Of a stretch of DNA of 58,779 bases, positions 25,925-34,946 are shown piece by piece (the stretch's first letter is position 1; the number at the start of each line of letters is the position of its first letter). The notes under the pieces are model-generated. The model had not been told where the DNA came from. It ran no database searches and worked only from the letters and a program-made list of their open reading frames with translations. The position numbers and the translations under genes are program-made. Source of the DNA: Deltaproteobacteria bacterium (GTDB taxonomy: Bacteria; Myxococcota_A; UBA9042; PHBI01); contig WYBB01000143.1 in assembly GCA_011526585.1 (NCBI GenBank), positions 1-58,779 of the forward strand, in the 5' to 3' direction.

Positions 25925-27184
25925 ATGCGGAATCTCGCACGTCGTGCCTCGAGCTTCGCTCGAGGCCTCGCCATCCCTTGCGCCCTCGCTCTGACCGCCT
26001 GTGATGCAGAGCCGCCGGGCCTCAACCCCTTCCGCGCCGAGGTCTGCCCCCACGCGGCCCCGACCCCGGACTTCCCCATCACGCCGACCGACGCGCGCAC
26101 CACCTCGGCCGAAGTCGCGCTCGCGAACCTCGACGCCCAGCTTATCGGCTACCGAGGGCTCCTCGCCGCCTCGCCGACCGACCCCGAGCGCGCCGCCGCC
26201 GTCGTCGATCGCCTCCTCACGCGCGCCCAGTTCCTCGGCCGCCCCGACGACTTCGACGAGGCCCTCGCCATCAGCGAGACGGTCCTCGACGCGCGTCGCT
26301 CCGTCGCGGCGCTCACGTTGCGCGCCCGCGTGCTCTCCGCGCTCCACCGCTGGGGCGAGGCCCTCGCGCTGCTCGACGAGGCCGAGGCCGCCGGCGCCTC
26401 CGCCGACGTCATCCAGCGCAGCCGCGACACCATCGAGGTCGCCATCGGCACCGCCGATCTCGAGGCGGTCCTCGCCCGCGCCGACGCCTGGGCGCTCGCC
26501 GCCCCATCCGTCGCGAGCCACGGCGCCCGCGCCAACGCCTTGTGGAAGCTCGGCCGTCATGACGAGGCCGACCGGGCCTTCGTGGCGGCGATGGCGACCT
26601 ATCGCGACGTCGCCCCCTGGGTCGTCGCGTGGTCCGACTTTCAACGTGGCGTCATGTGGAGCGAGTCCGCCAACCGCCCCGAGCTCGCGATCGATCTCTA
26701 CCGCGCCGCCGTCGAGCGCCTGCCCGCCTATCATGTCGCGGTCGTGCATCACAGCGAGCTCGCGGCCGAGGACGAGGCCATCGCCCTGCTCGAGCCGGTG
26801 AGCGAGCGCGCCGGCGACCCCGAAGCCAAAGGCCTGCTCGCCACGTTGCTCACCTCGCGCGACGCCGCGCGCTCATCCACCCTGAGGGCGTCGGCACGCC
26901 AGATGTACGAAGACCTGCTCGCACGCCACCGCGCGGCCTACGCCGAGCACGGCGCGGAGTTCTTCCTCAACGTGGTCGACCAGCCCGCCGAGGCCCTCGC
27001 GCTCGCGCTCGAAAACCTCGAGGACCGCCCGACCGCGGGCGCCTTCGAGCTCGCCGTGCAGGCCGCGTTCGCCGCCCGCGACCGCGCGCTCGCCTGCTCG
27101 CTCGTCGACCGCGCCCGCCGCGAAGCGACGCCCACGCCGGTCTTCTGCCAGACGATGCACGACGCCTTCGCGTCCTGCCACTGA
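25925..27184 (+). CDS. Lipoprotein with TPR-like repeats
   Basis: ATG 25925 with GGAG 5 bp upstream gives a Sec/lipoprotein leader (LAIPCALALTAC). The 419-residue product is composed of helical pairs such as LTLRARVLSALHRWGEALAL and RANALWKLGRHDEADRAF, typical of tetratricopeptide repeats. It ends in a Cys-containing segment (SLVDRARREATPTPVFCQ). It is probably a periplasmic scaffold. It heads the plus-strand run towards the DUF4331/lipase genes but is followed by a hairpin, so it may be its own unit. An alternative start ATG 25901 lies inside the leader hairpin. Confidence 0.75.
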   Translation: MRNLARRASSFARGLAIPCALALTACDAEPPGLNPFRAEVCPHAAPTPDFPITPTDARTTSAEVALANLDAQLIGYRGLLAASPTDPERAAAVVDRLLTRAQFLGRPDDFDEALAISETVLDARRSVAALTLRARVLSALHRWGEALALLDEAEAAGASADVIQRSRDTIEVAIGTADLEAVLARADAWALAAPSVASHGARANALWKLGRHDEADRAFVAAMATYRDVAPWVVAWSDFQRGVMWSESANRPELAIDLYRAAVERLPAYHVAVVHHSELAAEDEAIALLEPVSERAGDPEAKGLLATLLTSRDAARSSTLRASARQMYEDLLARHRAAYAEHGAEFFLNVVDQPAEALALALENLEDRPTAGAFELAVQAAFAARDRALACSLVDRARREATPTPVFCQTMHDAFASCH

Positions 27185-27193
27185 ACCCCCGCT

Positions 27194-27210
27194 GGCCCTC
27201 GCGCAGGGCC
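27194..27210 (+). terminator. Hairpin after the TPR lipoprotein gene
   Basis: GGCCCT and AGGGCC form a 6-bp stem around CGCGC, 9 bp after the stop. It lacks a T-run. It sits where a transcript end would separate this gene from the DUF4331 operon. Confidence 0.4.
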
Positions 27211-27283
27211 GAGCCGGGACTTCGTGCCGTGCGGCCCTTTCGAGTCGCGCGCCCACCACCCTTTTGCCCAAGAGGAAACCACG

Positions 27284-27976
27284 ATGAAGAAGCTGCTCAC
27301 TCCGATCCTCGCGCTCGCCCTCACCGGCAGCGCCGCCCTGGCCGCCGACCACCTCGACTCCCCCGCCACGCAGGCCGAACCGGCGGCGGACATCAATGAC
27401 CTCTACGCCTGGACCAGCGCCGACGGGTCCAAGCTCAACCTCGTGCTGACGGTCTTCCCCGCCGCGAGCGAGGCCGCCATGTTCTCGGACTCCGTCCAGT
27501 ACGTCTTCCACACGACCAGCGGTGCCTCCTTCGGCGCCGCCGGCACCCCGCTCGACATCCTCTGCCAGTTCGACGCGAACCAGGAGATCGCATGCTGGGC
27601 CGGCACCTCCGACTACGCCAGCGGCGACGCCTCCGCCACGGCGGGCGTCGCGAGCGTCAACGGCACGTTCCGCGTCTTCGCCGGCCTGCGCGACGACCCC
27701 TTCTTCTTCAACCTCGAGGGCTTCAACGCGGTGCTGAGCACGGTCACCTCGGTCGCCGGCTCCTTGACCTTCGACGACGCGGGTTGCCCCGCCCTCGACG
27801 CGGAGACCTCGGCCGCGCTCGTCGGCCAGCTCTCCGCGGCACCCGACGGCGGCTCGGCGGCGGACTTCTTCGCCCCGCTCAACACACTCTCGATCGTCGT
27901 CGAGATCGACCTCGATCTCGTGGCAGCCGGCGGCGACATCGTCTCGGTGTGGGCCTCGACCCGCGCGCGCAACTGA
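27284..27976 (+). CDS. DUF4331-family protein, N-terminal half only
   Basis: GAGG precedes the ATG and a signal peptide is cut after ALAA. The 230-residue product begins ADHLDSPATQ...ADINDLYAW, the hallmark N-terminus of DUF4331. It continues through KLNLVLTVFP, VQYVFHTT and RVFAGLRDDPFFFN. The family's C-terminal block with (R)xGRPxVNTxLI is absent here but present, twice, in the next gene 22 bp downstream. The family is exported and uncharacterised. The split suggests that the two proteins work together. Confidence 0.85.
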   Translation: MKKLLTPILALALTGSAALAADHLDSPATQAEPAADINDLYAWTSADGSKLNLVLTVFPAASEAAMFSDSVQYVFHTTSGASFGAAGTPLDILCQFDANQEIACWAGTSDYASGDASATAGVASVNGTFRVFAGLRDDPFFFNLEGFNAVLSTVTSVAGSLTFDDAGCPALDAETSAALVGQLSAAPDGGSAADFFAPLNTLSIVVEIDLDLVAAGGDIVSVWASTRARN

Positions 27977-27998
27977 ACCCGGACCAAGGAGCCCACCC

Positions 27999-29285
27999 AT
28001 GATTCGCATCCACCTCCTCGGCGCGCTCGCGGCCGTATCGATCGTCGGCGCCTGCGGCGACGACGAGTCGAAGACCGACACCTCGCCCGACACGACGCCG
28101 GACACGTCGCCCGACACCTCGCCGGACACCTCGCCCGACACGACGCCGGACACCTCACCCGACACGGCGCCGGACACCTCGCCCGACGTCGAGCCCGACA
28201 CCGCGGACACCACACCCGACGGCGATGTCGGCCCGACCTTCCCGACCCCGCCGGCGCTCGGCACCGCCATCGACCGCATCGGCCGGCCGGCCGTGGCGAC
28301 CGCGCTCATCGCACCCTTCGAGGCCGACGCCGCCGCCAAGGGGTCGAGGAAGGACGCCTACAACGCGGCGGCCTCCGATGCGTGGCAAGGGTTCGCCGCC
28401 GAGATGAGCGCCAGCCTGGCGATCTACGACGGGCTCGACACCGTCTGCGGCAACCAGCTCGCGGCCGGCGGGACCGCCACCGCGGGCCGCTATGCCACCC
28501 TCGGCGCCGTGCTCGCGGATGACCGCCTGTGGGTCAACAGCGCCTCGACGACCTGCTCGACCTACCTCGCCGTCGAGGCCGACGCGACCGGGATCCTCGC
28601 CAACGCCGACTGCGGCGGGCGCGCCCCGGGCTATGACGTCATCGACGCGACCTACTCGGTCGTCGCGGTCGGCGCGTTCGGCGGCGTCACCGACGGCATC
28701 GCGGCGGACGACGGCACCCCCTCGGCGACCTTCCCGTTCCTCGACGCCCCCGGGCCCGAGGGCTTCCCGTCGCCGCCCGGCTTGTCGACGACCCAGATCG
28801 ATCGCATCGGCCGCCCCGCCGTCGGCACCGCGCTCATCGCCGCGTTCGAAGCCGACGCGACCGCCAAGGGCGACGCCAAGGACGACTACAACGCGGCGGC
28901 CCCCGACGCCTGGCTCGACTTCGCCCCCGAGATGGCGAAGAACCTCGCGATCTACGACGCGCTCGACACCGTCTGCGGCAACCAGCTCGCCGCCGGTCCG
29001 AACGCCGACGCCGGCCGCTACGACACACTCGCCTCGGTGCTCACCCTCGACTCGCTCTGGGTCAACACCGCCGCCACCACCTGCACGACCTACCTCGCGG
29101 TCGAGGCCAACGCGACCGGGATCCTGCCCAACAGTGACTGCGGCGGTCGTCAGCCGGGCTACGACGTCATCGACGTCACCTACTCGGCGGTCGCCATCGG
29201 CGCACTCTCGGGCGTGTCCGACGGGATCGCGATCGACGACGCGACCGTCTCGGCCGAGTTCCCGTTCCTCGCGCCCGCCGAGTGA
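27999..29285 (+). CDS. Lipoprotein with a duplicated DUF4331 C-terminal-type domain
   Basis: AAGGAG lies 8 bp before the ATG. The 428-residue product has a lipobox (VSIVGAC) and a linker of about 45 residues built from T/S-P-D-T repeats. Two closely similar domains of about 160 residues follow. Each runs from IDRIGRPAV(A/G)TALI through AIYD(G/A)LDTVCGNQLAAG and DCGGR...GYDVID to FPFL. These match the C-terminal part of DUF4331 proteins. The high similarity of the halves indicates recent internal duplication. It is anchored in the envelope and translated just after the N-terminal-type DUF4331 gene. Confidence 0.82.
   Translation: MIRIHLLGALAAVSIVGACGDDESKTDTSPDTTPDTSPDTSPDTSPDTTPDTSPDTAPDTSPDVEPDTADTTPDGDVGPTFPTPPALGTAIDRIGRPAVATALIAPFEADAAAKGSRKDAYNAAASDAWQGFAAEMSASLAIYDGLDTVCGNQLAAGGTATAGRYATLGAVLADDRLWVNSASTTCSTYLAVEADATGILANADCGGRAPGYDVIDATYSVVAVGAFGGVTDGIAADDGTPSATFPFLDAPGPEGFPSPPGLSTTQIDRIGRPAVGTALIAAFEADATAKGDAKDDYNAAAPDAWLDFAPEMAKNLAIYDALDTVCGNQLAAGPNADAGRYDTLASVLTLDSLWVNTAATTCTTYLAVEANATGILPNSDCGGRQPGYDVIDVTYSAVAIGALSGVSDGIAIDDATVSAEFPFLAPAE
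28080..28215 (+). repeat. Degenerate repeats encoding the T/S-P-D-T linker
   Basis: Short units of the type GACACCTCGCCC / GACACGACGCCG recur about ten times and encode a low-complexity lipoprotein linker. This is coding sequence, not a CRISPR or regulatory array. Confidence 0.8.
28266..29280 (+). repeat. Internal tandem duplication of about 0.5 kb inside the DUF4331 lipoprotein gene
   Basis: The segments near 28266-28750 and 28800-29280 encode the same domain with long shared nucleotide stretches, for example around GTCTGCGGCAACCAGCTCGC. They are recent enough for homologous recombination between them to change copy number. Confidence 0.7.
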
Positions 29286-29362
29286 CCCGCGGCGCCGCCC
29301 TGAAAAAGACTTGGCGTCGAAGGCGGCATGTCGGATGAAGCTCCGGTCACATCGGAGTCGCC

Positions 29363-30904
29363 ATGACCCGTCTTCGCTCCTCGCGCGGCTCGACCCTGCT
29401 GGTCGGGCTCGCGCTCACCCTCGTCGCCCCGGCGCTGCACGCGGAGCCTCCGGGCCGGCCCGCGCCCGACGCCCGCATCGTCGGTTCCGAGCCCACGCCG
29501 ACGCCGCTCGGCTTCGGCGCGCGCGTGCGCGCGCACGCCTCACTGCTCGGCGCCTCGCGCTTCCCGACCGACAGCGCCGGCACCGAGTACGCGCTCGATC
29601 CGACGCTGGATACCCAGTTCCGGATCCGCGCCGACTATCGCCACGCCTGGGGCGACGACCAGCGCTACATCCTGACCCTCGCCTACGAGCACGACCTCAT
29701 GAGCGGCGTCATCGCGGGGGGCCCCGCCCCGTTCGAGGCGGTCGACGCGCCCTACGGCGCCGACGCCGAGGACTTCGCGCTGCGCGTCGCCTCCGCCCGG
29801 CTCTCGCTCGGCCACGTGCTCACACTCGCCGCCGGCGCCATGACCTCGCACTGGGGCCTCGGCCTCCTCGCCAACGACGGCGCGCACGGCTGGTCTCCGG
29901 GAAGCGCGCTCTTCAGCGACCCGCGCGGCGGTGACCGCGTGCTGCGCGCCATGCTCGCGACCGGCCCCCACACCGAGCACGCGCTCCTGGTCTTCGCGGC
30001 GATCGACAGCGTGCTGGCCGACGACGTGCTCATCGGCGACGACGAAGCCTGGCAGGCGGTCTTCGGCGCGCTCCTCGGGCCCGCCGCCGCGCCCTGGCAG
30101 CTCGGGCTCTACGGGGTCTATCGCGTGCAGGAGGCCGGCGACGGCGACCGCACCGAGATCGGCGTGCTCGATCTCTACGGCCGGATCGAGCACGCCGCCT
30201 CCGCCTTCGCGCTGCGCGCCGAGCTCGAGGCCGCCGTGATCTTCGGCACCACCGAGCTCGCGCCGAGCCCCGATCACCCGCGCCACGACGTCCTGCAGAC
30301 CGGTCTCGCGCTCCGCCTCGCGCTCGACGCCTGCCTCGGCGGCGTCGCGCTCGACGTGCTCTACGCCAGCGGCGACCCGGCCTGGGACGACGACACCCAG
30401 AGCGGCTTCAAGGCCGACCGCAACTTCGACCTCGGCCTCCTCCTCAACGACGTCGTGCTCGCCGCGCGCACCGCACGCACCCCGATCCGCGCTTCCGATC
30501 CCGAGCTCGTGGCGGTGCCGGCCGAGGACCTCGAGCGCCTGCCGACCCGCGGCGCCGCGACCAACACCCTCAGCTTCTTCCCGCGCGGCTGGCTCCGCCC
30601 CCTCGACGGCCTCGAGCTCTACGGCGGTCTGCTCGTCGCGCTCTCCGCCTCCGAGGAGAGCGACGCCTTCAACGCGCGCCTGGCCGGCGGCAGCTCGCGC
30701 AACGCGCTCGGTGGCCGCCCGTCGACGCTGCTGGCGACCGAGATCGACGTCGGCGTGCGCGCCTCCGGGCTCTTCTGGGGCACGCGCCTGACCCTCGGTC
30801 TCGAGGGGGGCGTGCTCTTCCCCGGCGCCGGGCTCAGCGGCCCCGACGGCCTCGGCGAGGATCCGATCTGGGGCGGGCGACTGCTCGCGACCTACGCGCT
30901 GTGA
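29363..30904 (+). CDS. Outer-membrane beta-barrel-like protein
   Basis: GGAG lies 6 bp before the ATG, and a signal peptide ends in APALHA. The 513-residue mature protein is dominated by alternating amphipathic strands (FGARVRAHASLL, QFRIRADYRHAW, YILTLAYEHDLMSG, DVGVRASGLFWGTRLTLGLEGG). It ends in a hydrophobic/aromatic strand, WGGRLLATYAL, as barrels do. No specific porin family is recognised. It lies between DUF4331 and lipase genes with short spacing (77 and 13 bp). Confidence 0.7.
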   Translation: MTRLRSSRGSTLLVGLALTLVAPALHAEPPGRPAPDARIVGSEPTPTPLGFGARVRAHASLLGASRFPTDSAGTEYALDPTLDTQFRIRADYRHAWGDDQRYILTLAYEHDLMSGVIAGGPAPFEAVDAPYGADAEDFALRVASARLSLGHVLTLAAGAMTSHWGLGLLANDGAHGWSPGSALFSDPRGGDRVLRAMLATGPHTEHALLVFAAIDSVLADDVLIGDDEAWQAVFGALLGPAAAPWQLGLYGVYRVQEAGDGDRTEIGVLDLYGRIEHAASAFALRAELEAAVIFGTTELAPSPDHPRHDVLQTGLALRLALDACLGGVALDVLYASGDPAWDDDTQSGFKADRNFDLGLLLNDVVLAARTARTPIRASDPELVAVPAEDLERLPTRGAATNTLSFFPRGWLRPLDGLELYGGLLVALSASEESDAFNARLAGGSSRNALGGRPSTLLATEIDVGVRASGLFWGTRLTLGLEGGVLFPGAGLSGPDGLGEDPIWGGRLLATYAL

Positions 30905-30917
30905 ACGGAGGTCGGAG

Positions 30918-33899
30918 ATGAACACGATGAAGAACGCGCTCCTCGTCCCGCTCTCACTCGCGCTCGCCCAAGCGACCTGCGTCACCGAGCCGCCGACGCT
31001 GGGACCGGCGACCGGCCCCCTCGGCCCCGACGTGCCGCAGGTGAAGTTCGACGTCTACCACCGCCCCTTCCCCGAGATCCCGCTGCCCAACGACTTCGCC
31101 ACGCGCTACGACGAGACCTCGCCGACGCGGCGCCGCCTCAACGCCAGCATCGTCGTCGGCACGACGAAGTGGGAGCGCGCGACCCGCGCCGAGCTCGACG
31201 AGCTCAGCGGCTGGGGCACGCTTGCGCCGATCACGGTCGCGTTCACGGCGCCGCTCGATCCCGAGGTGATCATCGCGCGCCACTGGAACGATCGCTACGA
31301 CTTCGGCGACGACGCCGTGCTCGTCCTCGACGTCACCCGCGGCTCACCCGCGCTCTGCGATGCGGTTCCGCTCGACATGGGGCAGGGCAACTATCCGCAA
31401 GTACTACAGAATCCGGACATGTTCGACGCCGACCCGCGCGCCGGGCTCGAGACCATCGTCATCGAGGAGGTCGACGAGGACCTCGACGGCGACGGCGTGC
31501 TCGACCCCGGCGAGGACACCGACATGGACGGGCTGCTCGATCACCCCAACACGCGCGACGGCGCCGAGGGCTCTGCGCTCCTCGAATTCTACGAGCGCTC
31601 CACCCACACCCTCGTCATGAAGCCGATCATGCCGATGCGCGAGAAGACCACCTACGCCGTCGTGCTGACCAAGCGCCTGGTCTCGCCGACGGGCCAACCG
31701 GTGCGCTCGCCCTTCGACGCGATCAACCACGCCTCGCAGACCGACGCGCTCGCGCCGCTCGCCGGCTGCCTCTCGCGCTACGGGCTCACGCTCGGCGACG
31801 TCGCCTTCACCTGGACCTTCACCACCCAGAGCATCAGCGACGACTACCGCCGCGTACGCGACGGCCTCTACGGGCTCGGCCCGCTCGCCGCGATCGCCAC
31901 CGCGTTTCCCCCCACCGTCACGCGCCTGCGCGACGTGCGCGACGCCGCGCCGGGCGTGGACAACACCAAGATCGTCCCGATCGAACAGTTCATCCCGCTC
32001 GCGACCCAGCTCGTCTCGCTCTCCGGCCGCGAAGGCGCCGAGCTCGAGCTCTTCGTCGAGCAGCTCGACTTCATCGACTTCGTCGTCGCCGGCGAGATGC
32101 GCTCGCCGCAGTTCTTCCCGCGCGACGACCCGCACAGCGGCGAGCGCCTGCCGCTCTATCACCAGGTCTGGGACCTCGACGCCCCGCCGCGCGCCGAGGC
32201 GCTGCCCTTCTGGCTCTTCGTGCCGCGCGACCGCGACGGCCCGGCGCAGGTCGTGCTCTTCATCCACGGCCACGGCGGCAGCAAGTTCGACGCCCTGCTC
32301 TTCGCCGGGATCCTCGCCGGCTACGGGATCGCCACGCTCGGCTTCGAGGCGCCCGGCCACGGCGTGCAGCTCGAGGCCGACCAGCTCGCGCTCGTGCAGA
32401 CGGTCTTCGGCGCCTTCGGCATGTCGGGGCTCGCCGACGGTCTCCTCACCGGCCGCGCGCTCGACTGGAACGGCGACGGCGCGCTCGACTCGGGCGACGA
32501 CTACTGGACGAGCTACGTCTTCCACACGCGCGACAACGTCCGCCAGACGATGGTCGATCTGATGCAGGTCGTCCGGACGCTGCGCGCCTTCGACGGCGTC
32601 ACGCGCTGGGAGCACGACCCGGCCGGTACCGGCACCCCAGGGCTCGCCGGTGACTTCGACGGCGACGGCGTGGTGGACGTCGGCGGTGACGCCGCGCTGC
32701 ACGTGCTCGGCGGCTCGCTCGGCGGCATCAACGGCGCGGTGGCCGCCGGCGTCGAGCCGCAGCTCGACACCGTCATCTCGATCGTGCCCGGCGGCGTGCT
32801 CGGCGAGATCGGCCCGCGCTCGAACCTGCGTGGGATCCGCCACGCCATGATGCTGCGTGCGCTCTCGCCGATCTTCTTTTCCGCCGACGGGAAGCTCATG
32901 GTGCGCGTCAACCGCGGCAACACCGAGAGCGCCGCCCTCGCCGTGCACGCCCTGCCGGAGCTCACCCCGGGCGACACCGTCGTGCTCACGAACCTCACGA
33001 GCGGCGAGCACCGCTGCGGCGCCGTGTCGCCCACCGGCACCTTCCGCGTCGCGGTCTCGGTCGACGAGGGCGATCCGCTCGAGCTGCGCGTCTACGCCGG
33101 CCCGCTCGCGCCGGCCACCCCCGAAGGCTGCGCGCTGCCCGACGAGGACCCCACGCTGATCATCGACACCTTCGGCGAGGTGGTCAGCTTCGCCGGCCGC
33201 ACTCACGCCCCCGGCGACCGCCTCGTCGCGCTCGCCGACGGCTTCGGCCAGCGCCGCGCCACCCCCGACCTGCGCCGCTTCCTCGGGCTCGCCCAGATCG
33301 CGCTCGAGTCGGCCGACCCCGCCAACTGGGCGCCCTACTGGGATGGCACGCGCACGATGGGCTACGGCACCGGCGAGACGACCGAGACGCGCGTCATCGT
33401 GATGCCGTCGATCGGCGATCCCGGCGTGCCGGTCGGCATGGGGATCGCGCTCGCCCGCGCCGCCGGCTTCATCGAGTACGACCGCGACGACCCGCGCTAC
33501 GGCAAGTCGCAGAACCAGGTGCTCATCGACACCTGGGCGATCGAGGGCATCGAGCGCACCGATCGCTACCAGGACTCCAGCGGCCGCTCGGTCTTGATGG
33601 ACATCGACCACCTCGCCGCCGTCGTCCCGGTCGACGACGGCCTCGACGTGCCCCGCCTCGACCCCCCGCTGCGCCTCATGCGCCGCGACGAGACCCGCGG
33701 CACCTGGTCGGGCATGATCATCCCGATGCTCGACCCGCAGGGCGAGCACGGCTTCGTCGGCCCCGATCCCTCGAAGAGCTTCGACCTCGGCTCCTTCCTG
33801 CTCGCCCAGATCGCGCGCTACATGTCGACGAGCGCACGCGAGTTCTCATGGGATGCGTGTCAGGCGACCTGGTCCTGCGACTGGATCCCCGAGCCCTGA
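30918..33899 (+). CDS. Exported alpha/beta-hydrolase (lipase-like) of 993 residues
   Basis: GGAGG lies 6 bp before the ATG. A leader ends near ALAQATC; the lipobox is not canonical. An Ig-like N-terminal region, as in bacterial virulence-factor lipases, includes IPLPNDFATRYDETSPT and a Ca-binding-like DLDGDGVLDPGEDTDMDG loop. The hydrolase core has the oxyanion segment VVLFIHGHGGSK and the nucleophile elbow LGGSLGG (Ser600). The gene overlaps the patatin gene at TGATG, so the two lipid-active enzymes are coupled. Its substrate is unknown. Confidence 0.82.
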   Translation: MNTMKNALLVPLSLALAQATCVTEPPTLGPATGPLGPDVPQVKFDVYHRPFPEIPLPNDFATRYDETSPTRRRLNASIVVGTTKWERATRAELDELSGWGTLAPITVAFTAPLDPEVIIARHWNDRYDFGDDAVLVLDVTRGSPALCDAVPLDMGQGNYPQVLQNPDMFDADPRAGLETIVIEEVDEDLDGDGVLDPGEDTDMDGLLDHPNTRDGAEGSALLEFYERSTHTLVMKPIMPMREKTTYAVVLTKRLVSPTGQPVRSPFDAINHASQTDALAPLAGCLSRYGLTLGDVAFTWTFTTQSISDDYRRVRDGLYGLGPLAAIATAFPPTVTRLRDVRDAAPGVDNTKIVPIEQFIPLATQLVSLSGREGAELELFVEQLDFIDFVVAGEMRSPQFFPRDDPHSGERLPLYHQVWDLDAPPRAEALPFWLFVPRDRDGPAQVVLFIHGHGGSKFDALLFAGILAGYGIATLGFEAPGHGVQLEADQLALVQTVFGAFGMSGLADGLLTGRALDWNGDGALDSGDDYWTSYVFHTRDNVRQTMVDLMQVVRTLRAFDGVTRWEHDPAGTGTPGLAGDFDGDGVVDVGGDAALHVLGGSLGGINGAVAAGVEPQLDTVISIVPGGVLGEIGPRSNLRGIRHAMMLRALSPIFFSADGKLMVRVNRGNTESAALAVHALPELTPGDTVVLTNLTSGEHRCGAVSPTGTFRVAVSVDEGDPLELRVYAGPLAPATPEGCALPDEDPTLIIDTFGEVVSFAGRTHAPGDRLVALADGFGQRRATPDLRRFLGLAQIALESADPANWAPYWDGTRTMGYGTGETTETRVIVMPSIGDPGVPVGMGIALARAAGFIEYDRDDPRYGKSQNQVLIDTWAIEGIERTDRYQDSSGRSVLMDIDHLAAVVPVDDGLDVPRLDPPLRLMRRDETRGTWSGMIIPMLDPQGEHGFVGPDPSKSFDLGSFLLAQIARYMSTSAREFSWDACQATWSCDWIPEP

Positions 33900-34942
33900 T
33901 GCGTTCTGCTGGCGGGCGCATGGTACACGACGACAGCGGCGGCAAACGCGGACTGGTCCTGAGCGGGGGCGGCGCCAACGGGGCGTGGCAGCTGGGCGTG
34001 CTGCGCCACCTCCTGGCGGACGAGGCGCGGCGTTACGACGTCGTCGCGGGCGTCTCCGTCGGCGCGCTCAACGGCAGCGTGCTGGCGATGCACCGGCCGG
34101 GCGACGAGGCGGCGGCCTACCGGGAGCTGGCGGCGATCTGGGAGGGGGTCGGGCCAGCGGCGATCCGCAGGCGTCGCTTCCCTTTCGGCGCGCTGCACGC
34201 GCTGTGGCGCCCGAGCATCTACGACACCACCCCGCTCAGGACGCTGGTCGCCCGCCACCTGGAGCCGGCCCGCGTGCGCGTGTCGGGGCGTGCGCTCTCG
34301 GTCGGCGCCGTGAGCCTCGACGACGGCGGCTATGCGTGGTTCGACGGGCACGACCCGCACATCGTCGACGCCGTGATCGCGTCGAGCGCGTTTCCGATCT
34401 TCTTCGAGCCGCAGGTCGTGGGCGGCACCGGCGCCTGGTGGACCGACGGCGGGGTGCGCAACATCGCGCCGCTGGCCGAGGCGATCGACCTGGGCTGCGA
34501 CCTGATCGACGTCGTCGTCTGCGCCGCCACCTCGGGCCCGTGGACGGTGGCGCCGAGGCGGCGGAACGCGCTGCGCGTCGCGCTGCGCACGCTCGACATC
34601 GTGCTCGACGAGGTGCTGGCGGACGACCTCGTGCGCTGCCACGAGGTGAACCGGCTCGTCGCCGTGCGCGAGGCGCTGGCGCACTCGGAGGCGGCGCTCG
34701 CGCTGTGCCAGGGCGCGGGCGGCGTGACCAAGCTCGCCCACCGGCACGTGGCGGTGTCGGTGTACCGGCCGGCCAGCGCGCTGGGCGACAGCCTCGACTT
34801 CTCGCGTGAGCGCCTCGCAGAGCTGATGCGTCGCGGCTACGCGGACGCGCGGGCGGGCGCCATCACCCTCGCACAGCACGCGCAGGAGCGCGCGGGCCGG
34901 CGGCGGCGCGCCCGACTCGATCCCGAGTCGTGGCGGTCCTGA
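33899..34942 (+). CDS. Patatin-like phospholipase
   Basis: The start ATG overlaps the lipase stop (TGATG), a sign of translational coupling. ATG 33920 is the alternative. The 347-residue product has the patatin signature: GLVLSGGGANGAWQLGVL oxyanion loop, GVSVGALNG with Ser53 and TDGG with Asp183 as the catalytic dyad. No signal peptide is present, so the enzyme acts in the cytoplasm or by another export route. A basic C-terminus (AGRRRRARL) could bind membranes. The gene is convergent with the GH13 gene, with only 4 bp between stops. Confidence 0.92.
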   Translation: MRSAGGRMVHDDSGGKRGLVLSGGGANGAWQLGVLRHLLADEARRYDVVAGVSVGALNGSVLAMHRPGDEAAAYRELAAIWEGVGPAAIRRRRFPFGALHALWRPSIYDTTPLRTLVARHLEPARVRVSGRALSVGAVSLDDGGYAWFDGHDPHIVDAVIASSAFPIFFEPQVVGGTGAWWTDGGVRNIAPLAEAIDLGCDLIDVVVCAATSGPWTVAPRRRNALRVALRTLDIVLDEVLADDLVRCHEVNRLVAVREALAHSEAALALCQGAGGVTKLAHRHVAVSVYRPASALGDSLDFSRERLAELMRRGYADARAGAITLAQHAQERAGRRRRARLDPESWRS

Positions 34943-34946
34943 GCCT

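Noticed and set aside
28080..28215. Short repeats that could look like a CRISPR array
   Set aside because: They are in-frame coding repeats for a T/S-P-D linker with no spacers.
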